A DNA stretch of 36,179 bases from Balneolales bacterium (GTDB lineage: Bacteria; Bacteroidota; Rhodothermia; Balneolales; Cyclonatronaceae): NCBI GenBank assembly GCA_020832405.1, contig JAFIET010000039.1, forward strand, positions 1 through 36,179, in the 5' to 3' direction. A program made the translations under genes and the position numbers. A model generated the notes under the pieces. That model saw only the letters and a list, made by a program, of their open reading frames with translations. It did no database searches and was not told the origin of the DNA. Shown here in pieces: positions 7,522 through 16,515 of this stretch. Each line of letters starts with the position of its first letter. The stretch's first letter is position 1.

Positions 7522-8286
7522 TCATTGATTTTTTTCGGCGAGTATAATCATACGGGGAAGTGCTTCATTACTTACATCGTACGGCTGCCCGTCGTAGGTG
7601 CCATAAACCCGGGAAACCCGGAGTCCGAACCCGGCAAGCTCGTCTTCAAACCAGCTTAGCCCGTACAGCTTTACCTGCTCGGCAAACTCCTGCACTACGC
7701 CTGTTTCCCGGTTCCGGAAGTGCATGTTTTTGATAACGATGTTATTTTCGATCCTCCTTGAAATGTGCAGATCGTAGCTTTCAAGCTGCTTCTCTTCAGA
7801 ACTGATGAGGCCATTACAAACACAGGCCGAGTTCAGGTAATCTATCACAAGCGCCCCCGCGTGCGCCACGGCGTCGCACATATTTTTGAGGATGGCGCTG
7901 TTGGCTTCATCCTGCGTCATATAGCCGAAACTGGTAAACAGGTTCACCACGAGCGGCCACTGAGCCGGCAGTTTTTCGCGCATATCGTGCGTGCGGAAGC
8001 TCAGGGGCAGCTCAGGAAACTTTTCAGCAGCGATACGTCCGGCCTTTCGGATGGCATTTTCTGAAAGATCAACCCCGGTTACCGAATACCCAAGCTGAGC
8101 AAGATTAAAGCTGTGCCTGCCCCGTCCGCAGGCGATATCAATCAACTCATTGTATTGCTGAGACGGGTAATGCTTGGCGATAAGATCAGCGAGTTTCTTT
8201 GCCTCGGCATAATCGCGGTGTGCGTACAGGGCTTCATATAGCGGCGTATCGAACCAGGTTTCGAACCAGTGCTGTTTTGAATCCAA
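7522..8286 (-). CDS. Class I SAM-dependent methyltransferase
   Basis: 254 residues. Motif I is LIDIACGRGRHS (48-59) and the following acidic loop is GVDLSENAI (71-79). The N-terminus HWFETWFDTPLYEALYAHRD is the conserved opening of a Bacteroidota methyltransferase family. The start is a TTG on the minus strand at 8286: no in-frame ATG lies between the upstream stop and the conserved N-terminus, and the nearest ATG upstream is out of frame. The substrate is unknown; small-molecule or ubiquinone-like targets are possible. It is convergent with the pseudouridine synthase. Confidence 0.85.
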   Translation of the reverse strand: MDSKQHWFETWFDTPLYEALYAHRDYAEAKKLADLIAKHYPSQQYNELIDIACGRGRHSFNLAQLGYSVTGVDLSENAIRKAGRIAAEKFPELPLSFRTHDMREKLPAQWPLVVNLFTSFGYMTQDEANSAILKNMCDAVAHAGALVIDYLNSACVCNGLISSEEKQLESYDLHISRRIENNIVIKNMHFRNRETGVVQEFAEQVKLYGLSWFEDELAGFGLRVSRVYGTYDGQPYDVSNEALPRMIILAEKNQ

Positions 8287-8903
8287 AGTTAATCCTTCAT
8301 TTGGGCAAACCGACGGAAGTTTCGGTAATGCAGTGAGATTACAAACTTAACCAAGTGCATAAGATAGCATAAACGGGTTCACAGAAACACCCAAATAAAC
8401 AGATTAGTATTCCGCTTTTCCATCTGTAGCAAAGCTTTGGCCACAATAGTTTTTCATTTAATAATGAAAGATACTTCGAAAAATTTAAGCGTTTTTCTCG
8501 TGTATTTAAATATGATAATCTAAATTGAATAGTGGATTTAGAGATATCCCTGCCTAAGCCAAAAGCTGATTTTGTGCATATCTGTATCAGACTTTTTTCA
8601 GGAGAATGGCAAATCAAAAATCAATCTTTCGGATAATTACGGCAAAGTTAACACTGTTACGGGTGTCGGTTTTTTGATAATTAAGTTTATATTAAATCCT
8701 TAAGCAAAAGCGCTTCCAACATGCTCCGGCCCATACTAAATAAACAACGGGGCAAAAAAATTGCGGCCTTTTGACTAATAGCTGTTTTGTGGGAGGTATG
8801 ATACAGGGACTCATGCAACAGAACACTACCCGAATGCTGCTCACCACTTAACAGGCCTGTCAGACTGTTATAAATTGAACTAACCACTCACAATTACATC
8901 CTT
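8287..8903. other. AT-rich intergenic region, divergent promoters
   Basis: 617 bp between the minus-strand methyltransferase and the plus-strand TBDR. It is clearly more AT-rich than its flanks. Short open frames inside have no recognisable protein features. I see no tRNA or terminator. It must hold promoters for both flanking genes, but no convincing -33/-7 pair stands out. A stretch CAGACTGTTATAAAT near 8861-8876 weakly resembles the boxes upstream of the FecA-like receptor. Confidence 0.6.
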
Positions 8904-11753
8904 ATGAACAAGTTTACTACAATTCTGTTTGTGTCTATGCTGCTGTTTGCTGTACAGGCGCTTACACCCCACCAAGCTGCTGCACAGTCGGTAACGGTTG
9001 AAGGTACCGTTGTTGATGCACGCAACGGCGAGCCTTTAATAGGGGCCAACGTAGTCGTTCGCGGTACTGTTGCCGGGGTAGCGACAGACATTAACGGCCG
9101 ATTTTCCTTAACTACGAATCAGTCACTGCCTTTTGTGCTGAGGGTTACAAGTGTCGGATACTCAAGTGCTGAAATCACGGTTTCAAATGAACAGCTAACC
9201 GGGCTTACTATTCGCCTGCAGGAGCAGGCCTTCTTTGGTTCTGAAGTTGTGCTGTCTGCTTCCCGTGTAGAACAAAGTGTGCTTCAGTCGCCGGTATCTA
9301 TCGAACGCATGGATATTATCGCCATCCGTGAAACGGCTGCACCGAACTTCTACGACGCCCTTGCAAACCTCAAAGGTGTTGATATGTCGGCTCAAAGCTT
9401 AACATTCCGCTCCGTTAACACCCGCGGTTTTGCAGCTAACGGTAACACACGTTTCGTTCAGCTAATTGACGGCATCGACAATCAGGCGCCGGGCCTCAAC
9501 TTTCCGGTTGGTAACGTTGTAGGTATTTCGGAGCTTGACCTTGAGAGTGTGGAGCTGATTCCGGGTGTGGCTTCTGCCCTTTACGGTCCCAATGCCATCA
9601 ACGGTATTCTGCTGCTTAACAGCAAAAGCCCCTTCGACTATCCGGGACTTTCTGTAAGCATTAAAACCGGTATTAATCACCTTGACGGCCGTGATGATGA
9701 CCCGTCTCTTTATCAGGATTACTCGATCCGGTATGCGCAGCGCATCAACGACCGCTTTGCTTACAAGGCTAATTTTTCGTACCTGCGCGCAAGCGATTTT
9801 ATCGGCGTTGATTTCCGTGATCAGGGGCCGGCTACTTTTGGTGCTGTAGAGCGGGGTGAGACCTCAGCCAATGGCAATCGCGTGTATAACGGCGTGAACG
9901 TGTACGGTCAGCCGCTGCTCACCATTGGAAACATTGCTGACGGACTTATTGCGGGCGGCAACACTGCAATTGCCGGAATCCGCAGCCTGCTGCCCGACGG
10001 GGAGCTGGGCGCCTTCACCCCTACCGGATACACTGAATCTGAATTTGTTGATAACCTCACTGAATCTCTGAAATTCGGGGGTGCTGTTCACTACCGCATC
10101 AGCGATAATCTCGAGGGTCTTGCGCAGTTCAACTACGGGCAAGGCAGCACAGTTTACACAGCCAATGACCGTTTCGTACTCAACAACTTTTCGATATGGA
10201 CCGGTAAAGTAGAGCTTCGTAACCCCAATTTCTTCCTTCGTGCATATACTACTCAGGAAGATTCAGGTGATACTTTTGCAGCCAACACGCTCGCATCTCT
10301 GATTAACGTCGAAACCTTTGTACCAGCCTACTTCCAGGCTTTCGCCGGAGCGCGCACACAGGGTGCAACCGTTGAGCAGGCGCATCAGATTGCGCGTCAG
10401 GCCGGTGAAGCCGCTCAGCCCCGTCCCGGATCAGCTGATTTCCAGGAGCGCTACGACCGTATCCGCAGCATTCCGATTTCTGAAGGCGGTGCGAAATTTC
10501 TTGACAATTCCGGCCTGTACCATGTGGAAGGCCTTTACAATTTCTCAGAGTTTATCGATCCTGACCTTGTAGAAGTAATCGTTGGCGGTAATTTCCGCCG
10601 TTTCGCACTGAACTCACGGGGTACCCTTTTTGCACTTCAGGACAACGGCGATGAGTTTACGATGGATGAGTTTGGTTTCTACACACAGCTTTCCAAATCG
10701 TTTATGGACGGCCGCCTGAACATGCAGGGATCTCTGCGGTACGACAAAAATGAAAACTTCGAGGGGCAGCTGTCACCCCGTATTTCTGCTGTGTATGAAG
10801 TCGTGCCAAACCACAACCTGCGTCTTTCTTATCAGCAGGGTTTCCGCATCCCGACTACACAAGATCAGTTTATCGATCTCGACGTAGTTACCCGCCGCCT
10901 TGTTGGTGCAAACCCAACCCTGGTTAACCGCTATAATTTCGAAACAAACACCGTTTACCGTACCGAATCGGTTGAAGCCGCCCGCCTTGCACTCGCTTCC
11001 GGTCGTGACGCTGCTTTTGCCCGCTCAAGATTAGTGGCAGTTGAGTTTGATGAATTCAAAACTGAGAAAGTAGGTACCATTGAAATAGGCTACAAAGGTC
11101 TGTTCGGTAACCGCCTGTTTGTTGATGCCTACTACTACTACAGCGAGTACACCGATTTTCTTGCTGAAATTGATTTCACCCAAGGTATTCCTAACGGCCT
11201 GAGAGAAATGCCTGATTTCAGCACCTTTGATCCGAATACTGCTGCCGGTCAGGATGCCATCATCAATCAAACCGTTCGCACACAGCGTTTCGGCTTTGAT
11301 GTGAACGCAGATGGTGTTGTTAAAGCACACGGCTTTGCCGTAGGTGCTGATTATGCGCTTGGCCGCGGCTATACCGTTGGCGGTAACCTCACCTACAACG
11401 AGCTGATTTCAGCCAAACGCCTCGAAGAGCAAGGGTTCAGTGCCGGGTTTAATACACCAAAATGGCGCTATAACCTTTCGTTTCGCAACCGTAACGTAGG
11501 CAACAATGTTGGCTTCAACATCGCATGGCGCTGGCAGGATGCTTTTGTTTGGGATTCAGCAATTGGCGAAGGCGTAATTCCTGCTTTTGGCACCCTCGAC
11601 GCACAGGTAAGTTACCGCATCCCCAACATGAGCACCATTGTGAAGCTCAGCGGAAGCAACATACTAAACGAGCGATACACTACCTCTTTTGCCAACCCTT
11701 CAATGGGAGCAATTTACATGGTTACCTTCACCTTCGATCAATTCCTGAACTAA
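8904..11753 (+). CDS. TonB-dependent receptor with carboxypeptidase-regulatory-like domain (partner of GDSL lipoprotein)
   Basis: 949 residues. Signal peptide 1-28 (ending QAAAQ), then a CarboxypepD_reg-like domain (VEGTVVDARNGEPLIGANVV through FSLTTN, about 31-110). The plug domain follows (SRVEQSVLQSPVSIERMD, NTRGFAANGNTRFVQLIDG, ASALYGPNAINGILLLNSKS). A 22-strand type outer-membrane barrel makes up the rest and ends in the aromatic strand MVTFTFDQFLN. It lacks the SusC signature seen in the 22.9-kb gene. It should import a ligand across the outer membrane using TonB energy. The neighbour 18 bp downstream is a lipoprotein esterase rather than SusD, so the ligand may be an ester or acyl-containing molecule (inference). 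Confidence 0.92.
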   Translation: MNKFTTILFVSMLLFAVQALTPHQAAAQSVTVEGTVVDARNGEPLIGANVVVRGTVAGVATDINGRFSLTTNQSLPFVLRVTSVGYSSAEITVSNEQLTGLTIRLQEQAFFGSEVVLSASRVEQSVLQSPVSIERMDIIAIRETAAPNFYDALANLKGVDMSAQSLTFRSVNTRGFAANGNTRFVQLIDGIDNQAPGLNFPVGNVVGISELDLESVELIPGVASALYGPNAINGILLLNSKSPFDYPGLSVSIKTGINHLDGRDDDPSLYQDYSIRYAQRINDRFAYKANFSYLRASDFIGVDFRDQGPATFGAVERGETSANGNRVYNGVNVYGQPLLTIGNIADGLIAGGNTAIAGIRSLLPDGELGAFTPTGYTESEFVDNLTESLKFGGAVHYRISDNLEGLAQFNYGQGSTVYTANDRFVLNNFSIWTGKVELRNPNFFLRAYTTQEDSGDTFAANTLASLINVETFVPAYFQAFAGARTQGATVEQAHQIARQAGEAAQPRPGSADFQERYDRIRSIPISEGGAKFLDNSGLYHVEGLYNFSEFIDPDLVEVIVGGNFRRFALNSRGTLFALQDNGDEFTMDEFGFYTQLSKSFMDGRLNMQGSLRYDKNENFEGQLSPRISAVYEVVPNHNLRLSYQQGFRIPTTQDQFIDLDVVTRRLVGANPTLVNRYNFETNTVYRTESVEAARLALASGRDAAFARSRLVAVEFDEFKTEKVGTIEIGYKGLFGNRLFVDAYYYYSEYTDFLAEIDFTQGIPNGLREMPDFSTFDPNTAAGQDAIINQTVRTQRFGFDVNADGVVKAHGFAVGADYALGRGYTVGGNLTYNELISAKRLEEQGFSAGFNTPKWRYNLSFRNRNVGNNVGFNIAWRWQDAFVWDSAIGEGVIPAFGTLDAQVSYRIPNMSTIVKLSGSNILNERYTTSFANPSMGAIYMVTFTFDQFLN

Positions 11754-11771
11754 TAATTTCCGACGATTATC

Positions 11772-13457
11772 ATGAAAATTATTTCCAAATCTCTAATAGC
11801 GCTGCTTTTTGCAGCATTGGTTCTGTTTGGATGCGATGGTGCGGAAGACTCCCTCGTAAACAGCAGATTAAATGACAACCCGGTACCTGACTTCTCCTTC
11901 GATGCCAACCCGGGCACAGCCGATTTCAGTAAAACCGTGAACATCGGTAACTCACTTACCGCCGGTTTTATGGATGGTGCCCTATATGATCTTGGTCAGC
12001 AGAACTCCATCGGCGTAATGCTCAACCGTCAGCTTCAGTCCGTGGGTGCGCAGCAGCAGTTTAATCAGCCTGATATTAATTCCGCCAACGGGTTCAATGC
12101 CAGTGCTTCCAACCCCGGTGCCGGCGTCATTTTAGGCCGTTTTAAGCTTGACCCTACTATTCCCGGACCTTCACCGCTGGTTCAGGGTGAATTGCCCGGT
12201 GAATTTCAGGGCGACCGCGCTGCGATCCATAACTTTGGCGTGCCAGGCATTCAGGTAGGTCAGCTCCTCACACCTGCAACGGGAACACCGGGCGCACCGG
12301 GCTTCAACCCCTTCTACGCCCGCTTTGCATCCAACCCGGGTACATCAACTATTTTAGGTGATGTGATTGCTGCGCAGCCGACCTTCTTCACCCTTTGGAT
12401 TGGAAACAATGATGTGCTTGGCTACGCCCTCAGTGGTGCAACCAATCCCGGTGTTTTTACTTCAGTTGCTGATTTTCAGGAGCGTTTTGGTGCTACTGTT
12501 AATACACTGATGGCAAATACGCAGGCTAAAGGGCTTGTTGCCGATATCCCGAGCATTCTTGCAATTCCCCTTTTCCGGGCGGTACCTTACAATGCTGTAC
12601 CGCTCGATCAGGCAACTGCTGATCAGCTCAACGCTGCATTTGCCGCTCTGAACGGATTCTACGCAGCCATTGCAGCCAATCCGCTCGTGCCGTTTACCGA
12701 AGCCGACCGCGTGCAGCGTTCTGTATCGTTTCAGGCCGGCGCCAACCCGGTGCTTGTACATGATCCGGGACTGGAAGATCTTACTCCTATCCTGGATTTG
12801 CTCCAGAGCATTGGTCAGATCAGTGCCGCTGAACGTGCCGCTTTGCAGCCTTACGTTCAGGCGCGTCAGCTTACTGTTAATTCGCAAACCGGACCCGAGC
12901 TGTTGCTGCTTTCAGCTGCTACGCAAATTGGCACACTTGCCGACCCGAGCAACCCGCTCTCGCAAATTGGCATCGTAGTACCGCTTCCGGCTCAGTTTCA
13001 CCTAACGGCAGCGGACATTGTGGAAATCGAAACCCGCCGGCAAACTTTCAACGGCATCATGCAGCAAACGGTAAATGCTGTTAATCAGGCCGCCGGTGAA
13101 ACACGCCTTGCGTTCTACAATACGAATGCAGCCGGCTCATCTTTCACAAACCTTTGGGGACTCGACGGCAGTCAGGTCGGGATCAACATCGGACCGCAGC
13201 GCCTGATGCCTGACTTCTCTCCTGCGGGCGTTTTCTCAACCGATGGCGTTCACCCGAACAGCCGCGGAAATGCACTTGTGGTTAACGACATGATCAGAAC
13301 CATCGAACAAGCTTTTGGGGCTTCCATCCCGAGGTTGAGTGCTTCTGAGATTTTGGGCCTTCCCTCTGTACAGCTTTGTGCAGGCGACTGCGTAAGTGAT
13401 GCCGCCGGACGCCCCGCTGATTACAACCCGGCTAAACTGTTTATCACCCTCGATTAA
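11772..13457 (+). CDS. GDSL/SGNH-family hydrolase lipoprotein
   Basis: 561 residues. A lipoprotein signal peptide ends in the lipobox LFGC with Cys21, which predicts membrane anchoring, probably at the outer membrane or cell surface. SGNH blocks are readable: block I GNSLTAG with nucleophile S61, a block II-like NFGVPGIQ with glycine, block III GNND (211-214) with the oxyanion-hole asparagine, and block V DGVHPN with D491 and H494. About 270 residues are inserted between blocks III and V, so the protein is much larger than simple GDSL esterases. It shares an operon with the upstream TBDR and is followed by a strong terminator. The likely role is hydrolysis of ester-linked ligands before import; the substrate is unknown. 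Confidence 0.88.
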   Translation: MKIISKSLIALLFAALVLFGCDGAEDSLVNSRLNDNPVPDFSFDANPGTADFSKTVNIGNSLTAGFMDGALYDLGQQNSIGVMLNRQLQSVGAQQQFNQPDINSANGFNASASNPGAGVILGRFKLDPTIPGPSPLVQGELPGEFQGDRAAIHNFGVPGIQVGQLLTPATGTPGAPGFNPFYARFASNPGTSTILGDVIAAQPTFFTLWIGNNDVLGYALSGATNPGVFTSVADFQERFGATVNTLMANTQAKGLVADIPSILAIPLFRAVPYNAVPLDQATADQLNAAFAALNGFYAAIAANPLVPFTEADRVQRSVSFQAGANPVLVHDPGLEDLTPILDLLQSIGQISAAERAALQPYVQARQLTVNSQTGPELLLLSAATQIGTLADPSNPLSQIGIVVPLPAQFHLTAADIVEIETRRQTFNGIMQQTVNAVNQAAGETRLAFYNTNAAGSSFTNLWGLDGSQVGINIGPQRLMPDFSPAGVFSTDGVHPNSRGNALVVNDMIRTIEQAFGASIPRLSASEILGLPSVQLCAGDCVSDAAGRPADYNPAKLFITLD

Positions 13458-13481
13458 TTGGCACTAAGCTTTCATTAAAGC

Positions 13482-13518
13482 AAAAAAAAGCTGCCGGCGA
13501 ACGCCGGCAGCTTTTTTT
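13482..13518. terminator. Terminator after the TBDR/GDSL operon
   Basis: Perfect stem CTGCCGGCG (13491-13499) and CGCCGGCAG (13502-13510) with a 2-base loop, extended by an A run on the left and a T run on the right, so it can work in both directions. It is followed by about 200 bp without a gene, up to the terminator of the convergent receptor gene. Confidence 0.9.
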
Positions 13519-13716
13519 ATGGCATATCATTCACTTCAGCATACATCCGGCTGAGTAAGCACGCTCGTTTTACAGATTCGGTTGGTTCCGGTTGTATTCC
13601 GGATCAATAGTTTGCCCTGCGGCTCACATTATTTTCTAAAGATCCGGACATCATCATCATTTTGTGAGGACGCATCCTTCCTGAGCAGATGCTCTTATCT
13701 TCAAAACCCTTAAAAC

Positions 13717-13746
13717 AAAAGGCAGGAGCGTCAACCCCTGCCTTTT
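13717..13746 (-). terminator. Terminator of the FecA-like receptor gene
   Basis: AAAAGGCAGG (13717-13726) pairs with CCTGCCTTTT (13737-13746). Read on the minus strand, the stem is followed by TTTTGTTTT, consistent with termination of the receptor gene whose stop codon lies about 75 bp away. The 13519-13821 interval otherwise holds nothing I recognise. Confidence 0.75.
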
Positions 13747-13821
13747 CTGTTGAGATATTTGTTCTTGTAAAGACTGAAACTCATGGTCATTCCGGGACCA
13801 TGCTGCACGTCGGTTATGTTT

Positions 13822-16233
13822 TTAAAACCTGATATCCACGCCGGCTGTAACGAAGCGTGGCAGACCTACGCGGATTCCCTGCGGCCGGCGTGATACGATG
13901 TAGCGTTCATCCAGCAGGTTTTTCACTGAAACATTAACCGTTGCATTGCTGAACTGCGGAATCACATAGGTTGCACGGCCATCAAGTACGAAGTACGCAG
14001 GGATAGCGCCGCCGCGACCATCAAGTGTACCTTCCTCACGGTTCAGCACATCACCATACTGCTTGCCGATGTAGGTACCGATGAGGCTTAAACCAAGACC
14101 AAATGGCGTACCAATACCCAGCTCGGTGTTAACCAGCCACTCCGGAGCGTAGGGTACTGAGTTTCCTTTAACGTTCACAGCTTCGCCGCCGCTATTTACA
14201 AAGCGGTCACTGCTGAATTCAGCCTGTACCCATGTAGCGGTTGTGTTGAGCTCAACAAGCCAGCTCGTATTCAGCAGCTGCTGAAAGTTGAGGCCAAGGG
14301 TTGTTTCCACACCAAGGTGCTCGGTTTCGCCACCATTGGTAAGGCTTGCCCCGGGTGCGCCTGAACCTCCGGCCGCTTCAGCTACCGGTATAATCTGATT
14401 GGTGAAGTTCATGTAAAAACCAGTTAGCTCAACAAACAGGCCGGGGTAGAGTTGTGCACGTGTTCCTGCTTCGAAATTCCAGCTTGTTTCGGCATCCAGC
14501 TCTTCACTTACTCCCAGCGCGCTGATAGCGTCTTTCACGCGTGGCGGACCAAAACCGCGGTGTACCCCACCGTACATGGCAACCCCATCGCGCAGCTGAT
14601 AGTTAAATCCGACTCCGGGAATAAATTCTACCAAATCATCAGATCGCATTACCGTTTGCTCTGCGTTACCCAGGCGGCGGATATCACGAGAGTAATCAAA
14701 ATATTCGACCCGTAAACCCGGTGTAACAGAGAATGCATCGGTAAGGTTGAAGCGGTTTTGAAAGAATGCGCTAACAGCATGACCTGTACGGATTTCATCA
14801 TCGCGCAGCAGGCCTGACTGCGGGCTGTTTATGGTTCCGTCAACCCGCTGTTCAAAAGCCCGCTCGTACAGATACCGCATGCCTGCATCAAATTCATTGG
14901 TGATGCCGCCAAACACATAGTTTACTGACAGTCTTGGTTCTATTCCGAACACCTCAAACTGACGGTTCCTGTTTCCGGTTGTATTTCTGAAGAATAGTGC
15001 TCCTCCTGCAACGGAATCATCACCAATAATCCGGGCGTAATCCCGGTTGGGGTTAAAGGTTGTGTCGAAATCCTGCCGGCTCCAGTTCCGTGTTGTGGTG
15101 TAACCATAGGCCGTAGTACGCAGGGTTACATTTTCATTCATAAAGAAATCGTGGGTAACACTTGCTGAGTAGCGGCGGATATCGAGAATATCATCAGGGG
15201 CAAGGTGGGTGAAATCCAGCAATCCGCCGTCGTACATGGCCTGCGTAAGGCCGACATAGGTGGAATTTGAGGTTTCATCGTAGAAACCGAGCTTCACACC
15301 AACAACCGAACGGTCGCCGAGCACAAGCTTGAGTTTACTGCTCAGATCGTGCACCCCAAAATTAAGCAGGCCCACTTCATCACCCTGACGTCTCAGATAG
15401 TTTACCTGCACACCGGTATTTCCGACAGTATTGCCATAAGACAGCCGGCTTGTGAAAAACCCCCCTTCACCGCCGCGCAGATGAATGGTTGCGGTTGGTA
15501 CCGGTGGCGGATCAGCCGTGATGAAATTCACAACACCGCCAAAAGTTTGCGGACCAAACAGGATTGATCCGCTGCCTTTCACAACTTCGACCCCTGCCAT
15601 GCGATCCATTGACGGCGTATAATACATTTCAGGTTCCCCATAAGGCGCAAGTGCAACCGGGATACCATCCTCGAGCATTAGTACTGAGCGGCTTTTGCTC
15701 GGGTCGAGGCCACGTACACCAATATTTGCCCTTAGGCCCAGGCCCTCTTCTTCTACTGCGTGAATGCCGGGGATGCGCCTGAATACTTCATGCCCGCTAA
15801 CCGGGGCAATTTGAGTGATTTGCTGTTCTGTAACAACCGATGCTGAGCCTGGCACACGTTCGAGGCGTTCAGGCTGCTGGCCGATTAGCGTAATTCCGGG
15901 CATATCAAATATGCGAGAGAGCACAAAATTAACCACGGTTTCCTGACCCGGCTGAACGGTTACCGTTCGTTCTTCCGCTTTGAAACCAACGTAGCTCGCT
16001 ACAACAGTTACCTGACCGGCCGGCACCTGCTCAAGTAAATATCTGCCCTGTATATTTGTTGACGTTCCTGAATCGGTACCTTTAACAAGGATGTTAACGC
16101 CAATGAGTGTCTCTCCGGAACCGGAGGTAACCGTACCGCTTACCATACCGGTCTGCTGTGCAAGCGCTGAGAGCGGCAGGCAAAGAAAGCTTAGAAATAA
16201 AAGTATCAGCAAAGAGGTGTATCGAATATTCAT
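13822..16233 (-). CDS. FecA-like TonB-dependent receptor
   Basis: 803 residues. Signal peptide ends LSALA (1-25); a CarboxypepD_reg-like domain follows (MVSGTVTSGSGETLIGVNIL to about 110). The plug then reads VPGSASVVTEQQI, GVRGLDPSKSRSVLMLEDG, ALAPYGEPEMYY and VEVVKGSGSILFGPQTFGG, closely matching ferric-citrate (FecA-type) receptors. The barrel ends PRFVTAGVDIRF. Iron-chelate uptake is the best guess; the exact ligand is unproven. The gene is monocistronic and divergent from protoporphyrinogen oxidase. A possible promoter on the minus strand (-33 TTG at 16330-16328 and AATCTTTG 18 bp further) lies just inside the 23-bp boxes described separately. Confidence 0.92.
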   Translation of the reverse strand: MNIRYTSLLILLFLSFLCLPLSALAQQTGMVSGTVTSGSGETLIGVNILVKGTDSGTSTNIQGRYLLEQVPAGQVTVVASYVGFKAEERTVTVQPGQETVVNFVLSRIFDMPGITLIGQQPERLERVPGSASVVTEQQITQIAPVSGHEVFRRIPGIHAVEEEGLGLRANIGVRGLDPSKSRSVLMLEDGIPVALAPYGEPEMYYTPSMDRMAGVEVVKGSGSILFGPQTFGGVVNFITADPPPVPTATIHLRGGEGGFFTSRLSYGNTVGNTGVQVNYLRRQGDEVGLLNFGVHDLSSKLKLVLGDRSVVGVKLGFYDETSNSTYVGLTQAMYDGGLLDFTHLAPDDILDIRRYSASVTHDFFMNENVTLRTTAYGYTTTRNWSRQDFDTTFNPNRDYARIIGDDSVAGGALFFRNTTGNRNRQFEVFGIEPRLSVNYVFGGITNEFDAGMRYLYERAFEQRVDGTINSPQSGLLRDDEIRTGHAVSAFFQNRFNLTDAFSVTPGLRVEYFDYSRDIRRLGNAEQTVMRSDDLVEFIPGVGFNYQLRDGVAMYGGVHRGFGPPRVKDAISALGVSEELDAETSWNFEAGTRAQLYPGLFVELTGFYMNFTNQIIPVAEAAGGSGAPGASLTNGGETEHLGVETTLGLNFQQLLNTSWLVELNTTATWVQAEFSSDRFVNSGGEAVNVKGNSVPYAPEWLVNTELGIGTPFGLGLSLIGTYIGKQYGDVLNREEGTLDGRGGAIPAYFVLDGRATYVIPQFSNATVNVSVKNLLDERYIVSRRPQGIRVGLPRFVTAGVDIRF

Positions 16234-16337
16234 GATGTCTTACATGTAAATAATAGTTGAGGTGACATGTCTGTTCAGGACAAACCGGCTTTCAGGCCAT
16301 ACAAAGATTTTCTAAAACAGCCGGGATCAACACAGCC

Positions 16338-16360
16338 TTAAATAGACTGAATAAAAATAG
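16338..16360 (-). promoter_or_regulatory. Candidate iron-responsive box 1
   Basis: The 23-bp element TTAAATAGACTGAATAAAAATAG sits immediately upstream of the presumed -33 box of the FecA-like gene. It matches the reverse complement of box 2 at 18 of 23 positions, including an uninterrupted TAGACTG and TAAAAATA. The AT-rich, roughly palindromic form and the location suggest a Fur/DtxR-type metal regulator site; this is inference. Confidence 0.45.
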
Positions 16361-16385
16361 AGAGAGGTATGACCATGATGCAAAT

Positions 16386-16408
16386 TTATTTTTAAGCAGT
16401 CTAAATAA
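16386..16408 (+). promoter_or_regulatory. Candidate iron-responsive box 2 (inverted copy)
   Basis: The second 23-bp element lies in inverted orientation relative to box 1, 25 bp away; its reverse complement starts TTATTTAGACTG and ends TTAAAAATAA, and is itself roughly palindromic. The centre-to-centre distance of 48 bp is close to a whole number of helical turns, so the two could be bound on similar faces. Confidence 0.45.
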
Positions 16409-16438
16409 GCGCACAATAACTCAAACACATAATTATCA

Positions 16439-16483
16439 ATTAGATAAGATGCAATCATCTTATTAATCTAATTTTTATATTTG
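16439..16483 (+). promoter_or_regulatory. Bulged palindrome overlapping the protoporphyrinogen oxidase promoter
   Basis: Left arm ATTAGATAAGATG (16439-16451) pairs with CATCTTATTAATCTAAT (16456-16472), whose complement is identical except for a 4-base insertion. It occupies the -33 region directly ahead of TATATTTG (16476-16483), an exact TAnnTTTG -7 box. Transcription would start near 16490, about 25 nt before the ATG. The arrangement fits a repressor site; the regulator is unknown. Confidence 0.5.
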
Positions 16484-16515
16484 AATTTACTCTTTCAATT
16501 AAGGAATCTCATTTC

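Noticed and set aside
8861-8876. A third iron-box-like site upstream of the first TBDR
   Set aside because: Only AGACTG and a shifted AT-rich tail match the twin boxes, too little to call without a motif scan.
8339-8887. Two short minus-strand open frames in the gap before the TBDR
   Set aside because: They lie in AT-rich DNA, have no motifs or plausible starts, and occupy the expected promoter region.
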